64,000 bases of DNA from a virus: the IMG/VR virus record IMGVR_UViG_3300027631_000002, positions 1-64,000 of that record; one strand, written 5' to 3'. The number at the start of each line of letters is the position of its first letter. The first letter of the stretch is position 1. The notes below the pieces were generated by a model. That model was not told the DNA's origin. It worked only from the letters and a program-made list of their open reading frames with translations, and made no database searches. A program made the translations under genes and the position numbers. This document shows, in pieces, positions 48,078 to 55,737 of the stretch.

Positions 48078-48287
48078 ATGAGGTACTTGAAAGAATTTAA
48101 CGAAAATAAGGATGTATTCATGGAATACCTACTTGAGTTTACTGAGAACGGTAAGCCAGAGGAGTTGTATAGTAGTAGATTAACTAAATTACTTAGATTT
48201 GTGAGAATGGAAGGCCTTAAAGATTATACTATAAAAGGAATAACTCGTTCAGCAGAACATAAGATAATTTTAAAAATAGGAAAATGA
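48078..48287 (+). CDS. Small N-tagged protein
   Basis: A 69-residue protein beginning MRYLKEFNENKDVF, one of the best tag copies, followed by only about 55 residues of helix and strand. It is useful as the smallest tagged protein here. Ends in a terminator. Confidence 0.65.
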   Translation: MRYLKEFNENKDVFMEYLLEFTENGKPEELYSSRLTKLLRFVRMEGLKDYTIKGITRSAEHKIILKIGK

Positions 48288-48289
48288 AG

Positions 48290-48313
48290 AACCCACTCGA
48301 AAGTGGGTTTTTT
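48290..48313. terminator. Bidirectional intrinsic terminator
   Basis: Stem acccact-cgaa-agtgggt plus T tract between convergent genes. Confidence 0.8.
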
Positions 48314-49281
48314 TAGTTCATATACTCTGTGAAAAATTGTTCAAAGATAGCTTGCATTACTGGAACACATATTGAATTTCCAGCTAGTGCTACGTGTTGT
48401 TTAGTTGTTAAACTTGTAGTTAGTAAATTATCAATATCCTCATCTTTAACTCCCATAAAACGATAACCTTCTCTTGCAGTTAAAGTTCTAATTTTCTTAT
48501 CATCTAACATAATTTGTGGTGAACCTGATGTAGTTAAACAAGGTGAACAACCATCTATTGAGTAGATTCTTCTTGTTTGATCATATTTTATATCACTTCT
48601 TCGAGCAATCATTCTACAAACAGAGTTTAGTTTAGGCGTATTTATTTCATAAGGTGGTGTAATAAATAAACTATTATCCGCAGTTGTATCAATAAATGGT
48701 TTCATTGGAACTCTAGTTTTTTTATGATTGTGAACACTCATCATTTTATTAGAAACATCTAAAGAAGATTCTCCTAATACTGAAAACATGAAAACTCTTT
48801 CTCTATTTTGAGGACAGCCGAAGTCGGCACCATTAAGTACCATCCAAGCTGAACCATAACCTAAAGAGTTAAGTTTTTCAATGTAATCATTAAATTTTTT
48901 GATGTGATTTTTTGAAACTAAATTTTTCACATTTTCCATTAGTAGATACTTTGGTTTATTATGTTCTACGATTCTTTCTACTTCGTATAATAAACCACTT
49001 CGTGTTCCTTTTTCAATACCACGTTGTACACCAGAGATAGATATATCTTGACAGGGAAATGAGTATGTTAAAAAATCACAATGTGGGAAAGTTTTTTCAT
49101 CAACTTTAGATACATCACCTAAATTACCTTGTTCGGTAGTGTGTAGTGAGTCGTACGCTTCGTTTGCTGATTTAAGAATGTCACAATTTGCGACGTTACG
49201 GTATTTAATACCACTATACTTTAGTGCTAGTTCTTGAGTGCCATACCCTGAGAATAGGCTTATAATTTTTAATTCTTCCAT
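48313..49281 (-). CDS. dcm: DNA (cytosine-5) methyltransferase
   Basis: A 322-residue C5-methyltransferase. Motif I is LFSGYGTQELAL, motif IV is YSFPCQDIS with the nucleophile C77, motif VI is LLMENVKNL, motif VIII is CPQNRERVF, and the C-terminal motifs TAREGYRFMG and LAGNSICVPV are present. No restriction partner is visible nearby, so it is probably an orphan that protects phage DNA. The target sequence is unknown. Confidence 0.93.
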   Translation of the reverse strand: MEELKIISLFSGYGTQELALKYSGIKYRNVANCDILKSANEAYDSLHTTEQGNLGDVSKVDEKTFPHCDFLTYSFPCQDISISGVQRGIEKGTRSGLLYEVERIVEHNKPKYLLMENVKNLVSKNHIKKFNDYIEKLNSLGYGSAWMVLNGADFGCPQNRERVFMFSVLGESSLDVSNKMMSVHNHKKTRVPMKPFIDTTADNSLFITPPYEINTPKLNSVCRMIARRSDIKYDQTRRIYSIDGCSPCLTTSGSPQIMLDDKKIRTLTAREGYRFMGVKDEDIDNLLTTSLTTKQHVALAGNSICVPVMQAIFEQFFTEYMN

Positions 49282-49311
49282 ATTAGATTATATGTGAGAA
49301 TTAAAAAATGT

Positions 49312-49785
49312 TTAGTCTAAGTGTCTAATATCTTTATGTGAAGATTTTTCGTTACCGTTGTGAGACCACAATCTTGCAAATGGTGTAGTAAAGTAATCAT
49401 TATAACATAAAGTATCATCAATATGAAGGTCTATATTATTTTCTTTACAATATTCTGCTTTTGTTGAATCCCATAAAACATCATCGAATTTTTTCTGAAT
49501 AGTTCCATCCGGAAATTCAATCTCACCTAAGATTTCTGCGGTTTTTAATAGGTGATCATAAACTGAGAATTTATGAGTATAGTTTATACCGTGTAGTTGT
49601 TTTTCTAATTTATCTGTCCATTCCCCTCCAGTGATTACATGCACTTCACCACCATTTTTTATAACAGAGTCTGCTAAAAATACAAAGAATTCTGGAATTG
49701 CATCGATTACTCCGTGTATATCGATACCAATTTTGAATTTTGCTGTTGAACTTTCGTTCACTATACTACTAAATTTTGTTATCAT
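49312..49785 (-). CDS. N-tagged HAD-like phosphatase
   Basis: A 157-residue protein starting MITKFSSIVNESSTAKF (tag-like), then KIGIDIHGVID with the HAD D-x-H/D motif, HVITGG as motif II, and DLHIDDTLCYNDYF as motif IV. The second Asp of motif I is replaced by His, as in some phosphatase subfamilies, so activity is uncertain. Confidence 0.65.
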   Translation of the reverse strand: MITKFSSIVNESSTAKFKIGIDIHGVIDAIPEFFVFLADSVIKNGGEVHVITGGEWTDKLEKQLHGINYTHKFSVYDHLLKTAEILGEIEFPDGTIQKKFDDVLWDSTKAEYCKENNIDLHIDDTLCYNDYFTTPFARLWSHNGNEKSSHKDIRHLD

Positions 49786-49795
49786 AATTTATATA

Positions 49796-50188
49796 TTAAA
49801 TTATTTCTTCAATTTTCTTATCTCTCATTTCTGCAGTAGATAAAATTTCTTTTACAAAGATATGAAAATTACTCGTAAAAGTAATCAAGTTGAATGAAAT
49901 ATTTGTACTCATTCCGGCACCACTTGATTGACTATCTAAAGTTGGATTTGTCTTTGTAATACTTCCCCAATAGTTAAATCCAAATGATGGTTCATAAATA
50001 GCACTATTACTACTTCTTTCATTCCAAAATTCTATTACAAATGTTTTGCTTTCTGTTTCGTTACTGTCATATTCATATAAAATTGTAAATTGATCATTGT
50101 CATAAAATATATTTAAAATCTTACTGTAAGCAGGTAAATGAAAGCTTGCTTGATTATAACTGGTGTGTGTTGATTGTGTTGTTATCAT
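49796..50188 (-). CDS. Small protein with C-terminal RDKKIEEII tag
   Basis: A 130-residue beta-rich protein (QFTILYEYDSNETESKTFVIEFW) ending STAEMRDKKIEEII. Its start overlaps the stop of the upstream gene. Function unknown. Confidence 0.65.
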   Translation of the reverse strand: MITTQSTHTSYNQASFHLPAYSKILNIFYDNDQFTILYEYDSNETESKTFVIEFWNERSSNSAIYEPSFGFNYWGSITKTNPTLDSQSSGAGMSTNISFNLITFTSNFHIFVKEILSTAEMRDKKIEEII

Positions 50189-50550
50189 ATTCCTAATTTA
50201 CTTAAAATTTTATCTCTATAGAAACTTATATCATCAACAATAAAAAGGTTTGAATCTGTAATAATTAGATCATCAATAATCTCAATAATCTTTGATGTTT
50301 TTTGTAGTGACATAATTCCTACATTTTGATTACTTGTAACTATTTGATCTATTTCTAATAAATCTACATTAGCTGGTTCTTGATTTACAATACCTTTACA
50401 TCTTTGTATAGAATACTTATCTATAAATTCTTTATTATTTAATATTTTTTTATAGAATTTATTTTCAGTATCTACCATAACATAGGAAACCTCGGTAGAT
50501 TTCCCACCGAGGTGATTATGAATTAAATCTCCTACCTTAATTAGTTTCAT
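50185..50550 (-). CDS. Hypothetical protein, divergent C-terminal tag
   Basis: A 121-residue protein with a beta N-terminus (LIKVGDLIHNHLGGKSTEVSYVMV) and C-terminus SFYRDKILSKLGI, a shortened relative of the tag. Start and stop overlap both neighbours, so it belongs to the operon of the HAD/tRNA-binding fusion. Confidence 0.6.
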   Translation of the reverse strand: MKLIKVGDLIHNHLGGKSTEVSYVMVDTENKFYKKILNNKEFIDKYSIQRCKGIVNQEPANVDLLEIDQIVTSNQNVGIMSLQKTSKIIEIIDDLIITDSNLFIVDDISFYRDKILSKLGI

Positions 50551-51383
50551 TATAGTATTTTAGTGCCTGGTTTGGCATTTACCACAAATACTGGTGTACC
50601 ATTTTCTAATTCACCTGGCATAATCATCGCGTGTGACTCAATCCCCATCATCTTAACAGGTTTTAAATTTGTTATGAACAAGAAAGAGTACCCTTCTAAT
50701 TTATCAACGTAGTTCTCACCTAAAGAAGGTTTAATGTTTGTTACAACAACTCTCGGTGTATCTTCACCAAAATCAACTTCTAACTTAATAAGTTTATCTG
50801 ATTTAGGTACATCTGTTACTGATATAATCTTACCTGTTTTAATTTCTAATTTAGATGAAGCATCTAAAAATTCCGAAAATTCTATTTTATCTTTCATGTT
50901 TAATATATTTATTGCTTTAATTTTACATTCTTCTTTTAGTCCTGGAATTCCTAATTTCCAAGGTTTTACTGGTTCTCCTGTTGAACAATTTACAAAATAA
51001 TCTTGTTGTTCGTCCAGGAAATCTTGTATATCATCAAATATAACATACTGGGTTACTTCTGGGTGTCTATCTAACCAAAGTTTAATTTCATGACCTCTTT
51101 TTACTTGGTCATAATAAACTATATTGGTTGATTCACATACATCTACACAATCTGGTGTTACATCAATAATTTCACCTGGTAGTTGACGTTCTTTCCATAG
51201 ATCTAACATTCTTTGAATACCTTTATCTTTCCAAGTGGAAGAGATAACGATTTTCGCACCTGTTTTTTCAATAATTTCCTTTAAGTTCTGGACGTATTCA
51301 TCCCTGAAGATATGACCGAATTGGTCTTTATCATCATAATCTACGTTTAGAACGCCGTCTATGTCAAGAAATATTGTTTTCAT
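50550..51383 (-). CDS. HAD phosphatase fused to a tRNA-binding OB domain
   Basis: A 277-residue fusion. Residues 1-150 are a HAD domain of the RNA-repair type: FLDIDGVLN with D7/D9, IVISSTWKD, IFDDIQDF. Residues 167-277 are an EMAPII/CsaA/MetRS-C-type tRNA-binding OB fold: LEIKTGKIISVTDVPKSDKL, VVVTNIKP, LFITNLKPVKMMGIESHAMIM. The combination predicts a 3'-phosphatase brought to tRNA. TATCTTTG ends 5 nt before the ATG. Confidence 0.85.
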   Translation of the reverse strand: MKTIFLDIDGVLNVDYDDKDQFGHIFRDEYVQNLKEIIEKTGAKIVISSTWKDKGIQRMLDLWKERQLPGEIIDVTPDCVDVCESTNIVYYDQVKRGHEIKLWLDRHPEVTQYVIFDDIQDFLDEQQDYFVNCSTGEPVKPWKLGIPGLKEECKIKAINILNMKDKIEFSEFLDASSKLEIKTGKIISVTDVPKSDKLIKLEVDFGEDTPRVVVTNIKPSLGENYVDKLEGYSFLFITNLKPVKMMGIESHAMIMPGELENGTPVFVVNAKPGTKIL

Positions 51384-51388
51384 AATAG

Positions 51389-51396
51389 CAAAGATA
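51389..51396 (-). promoter_or_regulatory. -7 box 5 nt before ATG (leaderless type)
   Basis: Minus strand TATCTTTG, spacer CTATT, ATG at 51383. Confidence 0.6.
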
Positions 51397-51400
51397 AGAA

Positions 51401-51643
51401 TTATTTTTGATTTATTAGAGAAATTTTTTGAATTCTTGTTAGTTGTTTAATTCTCCACTCTTCTTTTGCTGCCAAAGATTTTGTTTCAAATTCACACTGA
51501 TACATCAGTTTTACTGGTGTTCTTGTCTTGGTGTATTTAGCACCTTTCTTCTTATTATGTGTATCAATTCTCTTTTCTACGTTATTGGTTATACCGGTAT
51601 ATAACGTCAAATCACTACACTCTAAAATATAAACATACCACAT
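51401..51643 (-). CDS. Single-domain GIY-YIG (UPF0213-like) nuclease
   Basis: An 80-residue minimal GIY-YIG domain: WYVYILECSDLTLYTGITNN, KRIDTHNKKKGAKYT, and the catalytic Glu region AAKEEWRIKQL. It resembles the YhbQ/UPF0213 proteins common in Bacteroidota. Possibly a DNA or RNA structure-specific nuclease. Confidence 0.85.
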   Translation of the reverse strand: MWYVYILECSDLTLYTGITNNVEKRIDTHNKKKGAKYTKTRTPVKLMYQCEFETKSLAAKEEWRIKQLTRIQKISLINQK

Positions 51644-51730
51644 TATCTATATATTCACTTTCATGCAACATCATGATATATAACTAAATAATAATATAAT
51701 TTTTGTTTTTAAAATTTAATATATACTCTT

Positions 51731-52168
51731 ATGAAATACATAAAATTATTTGAGAATGCTATACCTCTACGACAGCCTTCTTATAAGAAAGGTGAGATAA
51801 TAATTTGGTCGGATCAGATTAAAAATAAAGATGTTGATTATGATTTTGCTAAGAAATTGCTTGATCGAGTAGGTCTTAAATTAGTAGGAGAACCTTATGA
51901 TGGTGGATTTTTAGTAGAATGTGAACCAGGTAAAGAAGTAGAAAGTGCAGAAATGGCAATTTCTAGGTTTCCTGAATTTTTTGATAGTTACCAAAGAGAA
52001 GATATAAGAATGCCATTTATTTGGGATAAAATGGAAGAAATAACCGATAAAGTTGCGGGTATAGAAGATTTCTTTGAAAGAATTGATAAGAAATTTGTAA
52101 ATATTAAAAAGTATAATGATTATCTTGATGATATAATAAGTGAACTTGATAATTTAAAAATAAAATAA
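51731..52168 (+). CDS. N-tagged hypothetical protein
   Basis: A 145-residue protein beginning MKYIKLFENAIPLRQPSYKK. Residues 20-80 look like a small alpha/beta domain (GLKLVGEPYDGGFLVECEPG), and the C-terminal 60 residues are a likely coiled coil. Function unknown. Confidence 0.65.
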   Translation: MKYIKLFENAIPLRQPSYKKGEIIIWSDQIKNKDVDYDFAKKLLDRVGLKLVGEPYDGGFLVECEPGKEVESAEMAISRFPEFFDSYQREDIRMPFIWDKMEEITDKVAGIEDFFERIDKKFVNIKKYNDYLDDIISELDNLKIK

Positions 52169-52170
52169 AA

Positions 52171-52204
52171 AATGAAACCCTTACTCTTTCAAGTAAGGGT
52201 TTCA
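52171..52204. terminator. Bidirectional intrinsic terminator
   Basis: Twelve-bp stem atgaaacccttac/gtaagggtttcat between convergent genes. Confidence 0.85.
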
Positions 52205-52348
52205 TATAATAAGTAAAGTTGTGTTACTCACTAACCATCGCTTCACGAATTTTTCTTTTTCATAATTATCTACATTCACCAATTTTAGGAATTTGCGAAG
52301 CAACTGTTGTCGTATGATTTCTTTCCCTCTGAACTCCTGTACAGTCAT
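52202..52348 (-). pseudogene. Small ORF, frameshifted relative of the 53.4-kb gene
   Basis: A 48-residue frame starting MTVQEFRGKEIIRQQ. Its last ~45 bases are almost the same as the 3' end of the gene at 53356-53673, but read in another frame; in that other frame they would encode KREAMVSE-like residues ending at the same stop context. This suggests a decayed duplicate whose frame was changed by a small indel. It may still be expressed. Confidence 0.45.
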
Positions 52349-52449
52349 TAATTGTTATATAATAAGTAGAAAAATTCATCGCTGGATTCTGTGGTGTACC
52401 CACAACATTGAAGGTAGTTGCCTAAATATATCTGAGTATCGTTATACAT
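52348..52449 (-). CDS. Small hypothetical protein
   Basis: A 33-residue frame (MYNDTQIYLGNYLQCC...) whose TAA overlaps the next ATG (TAATG). Supported only by this coupling and by gap-filling; function unknown. Confidence 0.35.
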   Translation of the reverse strand: MYNDTQIYLGNYLQCCGYTTESSDEFFYLLYNN

Positions 52450-52456
52450 AATATTT

Positions 52457-52891
52457 TTAATTATTACTATACCAAATTTTTTCTATTTCTTCGATATCAT
52501 TAAAAGGTATTATAAATGCAAATGAATTTTTGTTTTTACTTCTATCAAAAAATAGTCTATGATGTCCATCCATTATCCACAAATTCTGATGTTTATCCTC
52601 AACTAAAATTATATCAGACTTTTTGTATGTTTGGTCATCTAAACTATCGATAAAATTTTTAGATAGGTATTTTTGTGTAGTGAGTAGTGGTATTGATTTA
52701 TCTATTTCTTCTTTTTCATAAGGAAACGCTTCTAATGTATCATCCCAATAGTTTATTGAAGTATCACGAATATTGTATAGGTAATCTGGTAATCTCTCAA
52801 GAAAGATTATGTTATGATATTTTTTAGATAAATCTATTTTATCATCTGAGATGTTTTCATTGAAACTAAAAAATTTTTTTATTAAACTCAT
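52457..52891 (-). CDS. N-tagged ParB/Srx-like protein
   Basis: A 144-residue protein starting MSLIKKFFSFNENISD (tag-like). The C-terminal part has SDIILVEDKHQNLWIMDGHHRLFFDR, the DGHHR signature of the ParB-N/sulfiredoxin fold that binds nucleotide. It may be a phage nuclease or nucleotide hydrolase. ATGA overlap with the upstream gene. Confidence 0.65.
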   Translation of the reverse strand: MSLIKKFFSFNENISDDKIDLSKKYHNIIFLERLPDYLYNIRDTSINYWDDTLEAFPYEKEEIDKSIPLLTTQKYLSKNFIDSLDDQTYKKSDIILVEDKHQNLWIMDGHHRLFFDRSKNKNSFAFIIPFNDIEEIEKIWYSNN

Positions 52892-53058
52892 AAAATATTA
52901 ACTTTTTTATAATCCCCATATACTAAAAGTTTTCCCGTTAGAGTTTCATACCAGAATCTCAATTTTTTGTTGTTCTCATCATAACATTGAAGAATCATTT
53001 CTTTTTTAACATAAAAAATAGATGTTGCATTGATAAAATTTGTTCTCTTTATTTCCAT
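52888..53058 (-). CDS. Small hypothetical protein
   Basis: A 56-residue beta-rich protein (ATSIFYVKKEMILQCYDENN, LRFWYETLTGKLLVYG). It overlaps the start of the ParB-like gene by four bases. Not recognised. Confidence 0.55.
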   Translation of the reverse strand: MEIKRTNFINATSIFYVKKEMILQCYDENNKKLRFWYETLTGKLLVYGDYKKVNIL

Positions 53059-53188
53059 ATCTTATATATATTAAAAACTGAATATAACAAATGATAAACA
53101 ACATTAAAACGATTGTTTATCATCAGACGTTATACACAATACTACATTAGTGTTTCAAATTAAGTTCCGTGTAAAAAACTTTTAAAAA

Positions 53189-53269
53189 TTATGGTTTAAT
53201 CGTTCTTTGATACCAACTTTCCAAAATAACAACATCTTCTTTTCTTGCTTCAACTTCACCACCAAACAT
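53189..53269 (-). pseudogene. Short coding remnant
   Basis: A 26-residue frame MFGGEVEARKEDVVILESWY... whose open frame extends eight codons upstream of the ATG (IGDFTWIR) without a start. It looks like the C-terminus of a lost gene. The remainder of 53060-53300 shows no other credible gene. Confidence 0.35.
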
Positions 53270-53305
53270 TCTAATCCAAGTAAAATCGCCAATCTAAAAA
53301 TAAAA

Positions 53306-53333
53306 TAAAAAGTCCTCATATGAGGACTTTTTA
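53306..53333. terminator. Bidirectional intrinsic terminator
   Basis: Stem aaagtcctcat/atgaggacttt with flanking tracts. Confidence 0.8.
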
Positions 53334-53355
53334 TTAAACAATAAGTGAAGTTGTG

Positions 53356-53673
53356 TTACTCACTAACCACAACTTCACGAATTTTTGTGAATTCACCATT
53401 ACTTACAGCTTTGCTGATCCACCTGTTTAAATCTGAACCTTTCATTTCTGACTCGAATGTAGTTGTGCCTAAATCAGAAGATAATCTGGTTTCTAATACT
53501 TCGTCACCTTTATTATCAAATCCACAATTTCCAACTTCAACAGTAGCGATAGGAAATTGATAAACACCGTCAGCTAACTCTACTGTATAGTAAAGATTAC
53601 CACTAACATAGTGACTTAATTTTGCCATTGCTTTAGATTTGTATAAATCTTTTTTAATATCGTTTAATTCCAT
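53356..53673 (-). CDS. Hypothetical protein
   Basis: A 105-residue protein: N-terminal helix, then strands (YYTVELADGVYQFPIATVEVG), then a helix (DLNRWISKAVSNGEFTKI). It is the intact relative of the decayed copy at 52202. It lies directly downstream of tRNA-Met on the same strand. Confidence 0.65.
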   Translation of the reverse strand: MELNDIKKDLYKSKAMAKLSHYVSGNLYYTVELADGVYQFPIATVEVGNCGFDNKGDEVLETRLSSDLGTTTFESEMKGSDLNRWISKAVSNGEFTKIREVVVSE

Positions 53674-53695
53674 TTTGAATTTTTATTTTTAATTG

Positions 53696-53774
53696 TGGTG
53701 GCGATTGAGGGATTTGAACCCCCGACCTTCTCGTTATGAGCGAGCTACTACTTACCAGACTGAGTTAAATCGCC
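53696..53774 (-). tRNA. tRNA-Met (CAU) with encoded CCA
   Basis: Acceptor GGCGAUU/AAUCGCC is fully paired, so elongator-like. D-arm ACUCAGUCUGGUAAGU, anticodon loop CUCAUAA on a GCUCG/CGAGA stem, T-arm CGGGG-UUCAAAU-CCCUC, then A73 and an encoded CCA. It is the only clear tRNA here with a genomic CCA and the most conventional one. tRNA-Ile with lysidine cannot be excluded. Confidence 0.88.
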
Positions 53775-53877
53775 TATCATTCTACAAAGATATATATATA
53801 TACTTGTATTTCGTATTTGTTTTACAAAAGTACAAAAAATAATTGAAAAAAAAATTAAATAAATAGGAAAAATATAC

Positions 53878-53885
53878 TATCTTTG
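53878..53885 (+). promoter_or_regulatory. -7 box 4 nt before ATG (leaderless type)
   Basis: TATCTTTG, spacer TGAA, ATG at 53890. Confidence 0.65.
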
Positions 53886-53889
53886 TGAA

Positions 53890-54255
53890 ATGGAAATTAT
53901 ACAGCGACATGGCATTGCCTTTAAAGTAATAGAAAGAAAGATGAATTTCCCTTTCATAACTGATTGTGATGATATGTTATGTGAAGATATAAGTTCATTT
54001 TATTCAGACCCAAACACACAATCTATTGTTCTAATTAGAGATAACTATTCTAAACCTATTATGACTTATCAAGATGTTCTTGATGAGATAGAGTATCTAT
54101 ATGATAATAGTATTCGTTGGAGAAGTGAAGAAAGAAGAGATAGTTTAAGAACTTACTATCATAAAGTCTCTAATATAATGAAAACTTACAAAAGACAAGA
54201 ACAAATAAATAAGGTATTAAATAGTAACGAATGTACATTTCACCTAGCATGTTAA
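53890..54255 (+). CDS. Hypothetical helical protein, near-leaderless
   Basis: A 121-residue protein; central acidic segment (TDCDDMLCEDISSFYS) and C-terminal helices with KTYKRQEQINKVLNS, a tag-like stretch followed by 10 extra residues. First gene of a plus-strand operon reaching 55707. Confidence 0.65.
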   Translation: MEIIQRHGIAFKVIERKMNFPFITDCDDMLCEDISSFYSDPNTQSIVLIRDNYSKPIMTYQDVLDEIEYLYDNSIRWRSEERRDSLRTYYHKVSNIMKTYKRQEQINKVLNSNECTFHLAC

Positions 54256-54767
54256 AAAACAAATTATACTTATTCGATAAGTGGTTATACAAAGATAGAA
54301 ACTCATTACTTGTTTTACTATTAGTTGTTGGTTCTACATTTATGATTAGTTATGAACCTACTATTTTTTATGGTATTGGATTATTATCTATCATATGTTT
54401 TTATGTTGTCTTTATAAAAGCAAAAATTTTAGGTCAAGATTGGAAACTAGATAAGTCAGTATATGATGTACCACAAGAACAAGAAATTATAGTAACGACA
54501 AAAGATTTTTATTGGGATGGTTATGTCAAATCAAATCACATACATAGTCATACTAGTAAACCTAATACACTTTTTGTAAAGAAAGGAACAGAATTTAAGA
54601 TTATTGATTTAAAAGAAGAGAAAGAAGATTGGAGACTAATGCTAAAAAAAGGTAATGGTGAAATGATTATTACGGTAGGTTACTTTGAATCAAGAAAGTA
54701 TTATAAAACAAAGTCTCAAATTAGAGAAGAAAAATTAAAGAAATTATTAAGTAAAAAAATATGGTAA
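54249..54767 (+). CDS. Membrane protein with C-terminal REEKLKKLL tag
   Basis: With the start at 54249 (ATGTTAA overlap with the previous stop) it has 172 residues: two adjacent membrane helices (LLVLLLVVGSTFMI, IFYGIGLLSIICFYVVF), then a soluble domain of about 110 residues ending QIREEKLKKLLSKKIW. An ATG at 54231 is also possible. Function unknown. Confidence 0.65.
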   Translation: MLKNKLYLFDKWLYKDRNSLLVLLLVVGSTFMISYEPTIFYGIGLLSIICFYVVFIKAKILGQDWKLDKSVYDVPQEQEIIVTTKDFYWDGYVKSNHIHSHTSKPNTLFVKKGTEFKIIDLKEEKEDWRLMLKKGNGEMIITVGYFESRKYYKTKSQIREEKLKKLLSKKIW

Positions 54768-55471
54768 AATTACTACCCGCAACATTCAAATGGGTTCCCA
54801 AATTAGATGATGTTATCAAGATTTCCGGTCTACATCCAAGTCGAGTATTTAACGTAACTATTTTTGGTTCACGTGTTTATGGTAATTATGATTCAGCATC
54901 TGACTGGGATATTATTATAGTTGCAAATAATTCAGTAGAAGCAATTGAGTTAAAAGAAACTGTGCAAGACGAGTATTCTTATAATATGAATCATAGATTT
55001 ATTACATATAACATTCACATTTATACACCAGATAGATTTCAAAAGGATTTAGATTGGCATCGTATGAATAATCTTGAATGTATCTTTGCACCAGACTGGG
55101 CTAAGTTAAAAGAAGATAAAAAATATGAGTTTAACTTAGACTTAAAAAAATTAAGACATGCTTCATCACATATTAGTTCTAATTCTTGGATAAAATGTAA
55201 GAAAAAACTATTGATTGATGATCAGTATCGTACTGCTATAAAATCATTCTATCATTCTATAAGAATACCTATGTTTGCAACACAAATTGCTAGAAGTGGT
55301 AGAATAACTGACTTTACAACTGCTAACTTTATTTGGAGAAGACTTATGTTTGATGAAGTTCCTAGTTATCAAAAGAAAGATAGTAAATGGGATTGGGATT
55401 CTTTAAATTTAGAGTTTAAAATTACATATAATCTAATGTTAAGTTTATTTAGAAAAGTAACTGATAAATAA
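54761..55471 (+). CDS. Nucleotidyltransferase (MNT-like)
   Basis: A 236-residue protein with FGSRVYGNYDSASDWDIIIV at 36-55, the GSxxxG...SDxD signature of polymerase-beta-type nucleotidyltransferases. The C-terminal half is helical. Relatives adenylate proteins, RNA ends or antibiotics; the target here is unknown. Its start overlaps the previous gene. Confidence 0.8.
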   Translation: MVKLLPATFKWVPKLDDVIKISGLHPSRVFNVTIFGSRVYGNYDSASDWDIIIVANNSVEAIELKETVQDEYSYNMNHRFITYNIHIYTPDRFQKDLDWHRMNNLECIFAPDWAKLKEDKKYEFNLDLKKLRHASSHISSNSWIKCKKKLLIDDQYRTAIKSFYHSIRIPMFATQIARSGRITDFTTANFIWRRLMFDEVPSYQKKDSKWDWDSLNLEFKITYNLMLSLFRKVTDK

Positions 55472-55707
55472 TGGAAGAAGAATTAGAAAAATTATATCAA
55501 GATTTACTTACAAATAGACAAACCTATAGAGGTCAAGGTTTATTACAAGTTAGTCCGCCACAACCACATCAGAATTTAATTGATAATCCAACGGTTATAA
55601 ATTATGATTTTGCTTCTTTGTATCCAAGTGTTCAGAAAAAGTATTATTATAAAATAAGTATGAAAGTTTCTATTAGAAAAAGAAAGATTAGAAATATATT
55701 ACAATAA
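55471..55707 (+). CDS. Small protein with PolB motif-A-like sequence
   Basis: A 78-residue protein containing NPTVINYDFASLYPSVQ, strikingly like motif A of family B DNA polymerases (D-x-x-SLYPS), in an otherwise tiny protein with a basic tail. No polymerase domain surrounds it. It could be a polymerase relic, a mimic or chance. Coupled to the nucleotidyltransferase gene (TAATG). Confidence 0.6.
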   Translation: MEEELEKLYQDLLTNRQTYRGQGLLQVSPPQPHQNLIDNPTVINYDFASLYPSVQKKYYYKISMKVSIRKRKIRNILQ

Positions 55708-55735
55708 AAAAACACATCGTTAAGATGTGTTTTTT
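55705..55735. terminator. Bidirectional intrinsic terminator
   Basis: Stem aacacatc-gttaa-gatgtgtt with flanking A/T tracts. Confidence 0.8.
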
Positions 55736-55737
55736 GT

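Noticed and set aside
1119-55471. Toxin-antitoxin pair from the nucleotidyltransferase-like genes
   Set aside because: Neither gene has a HEPN-type or other typical partner beside it.
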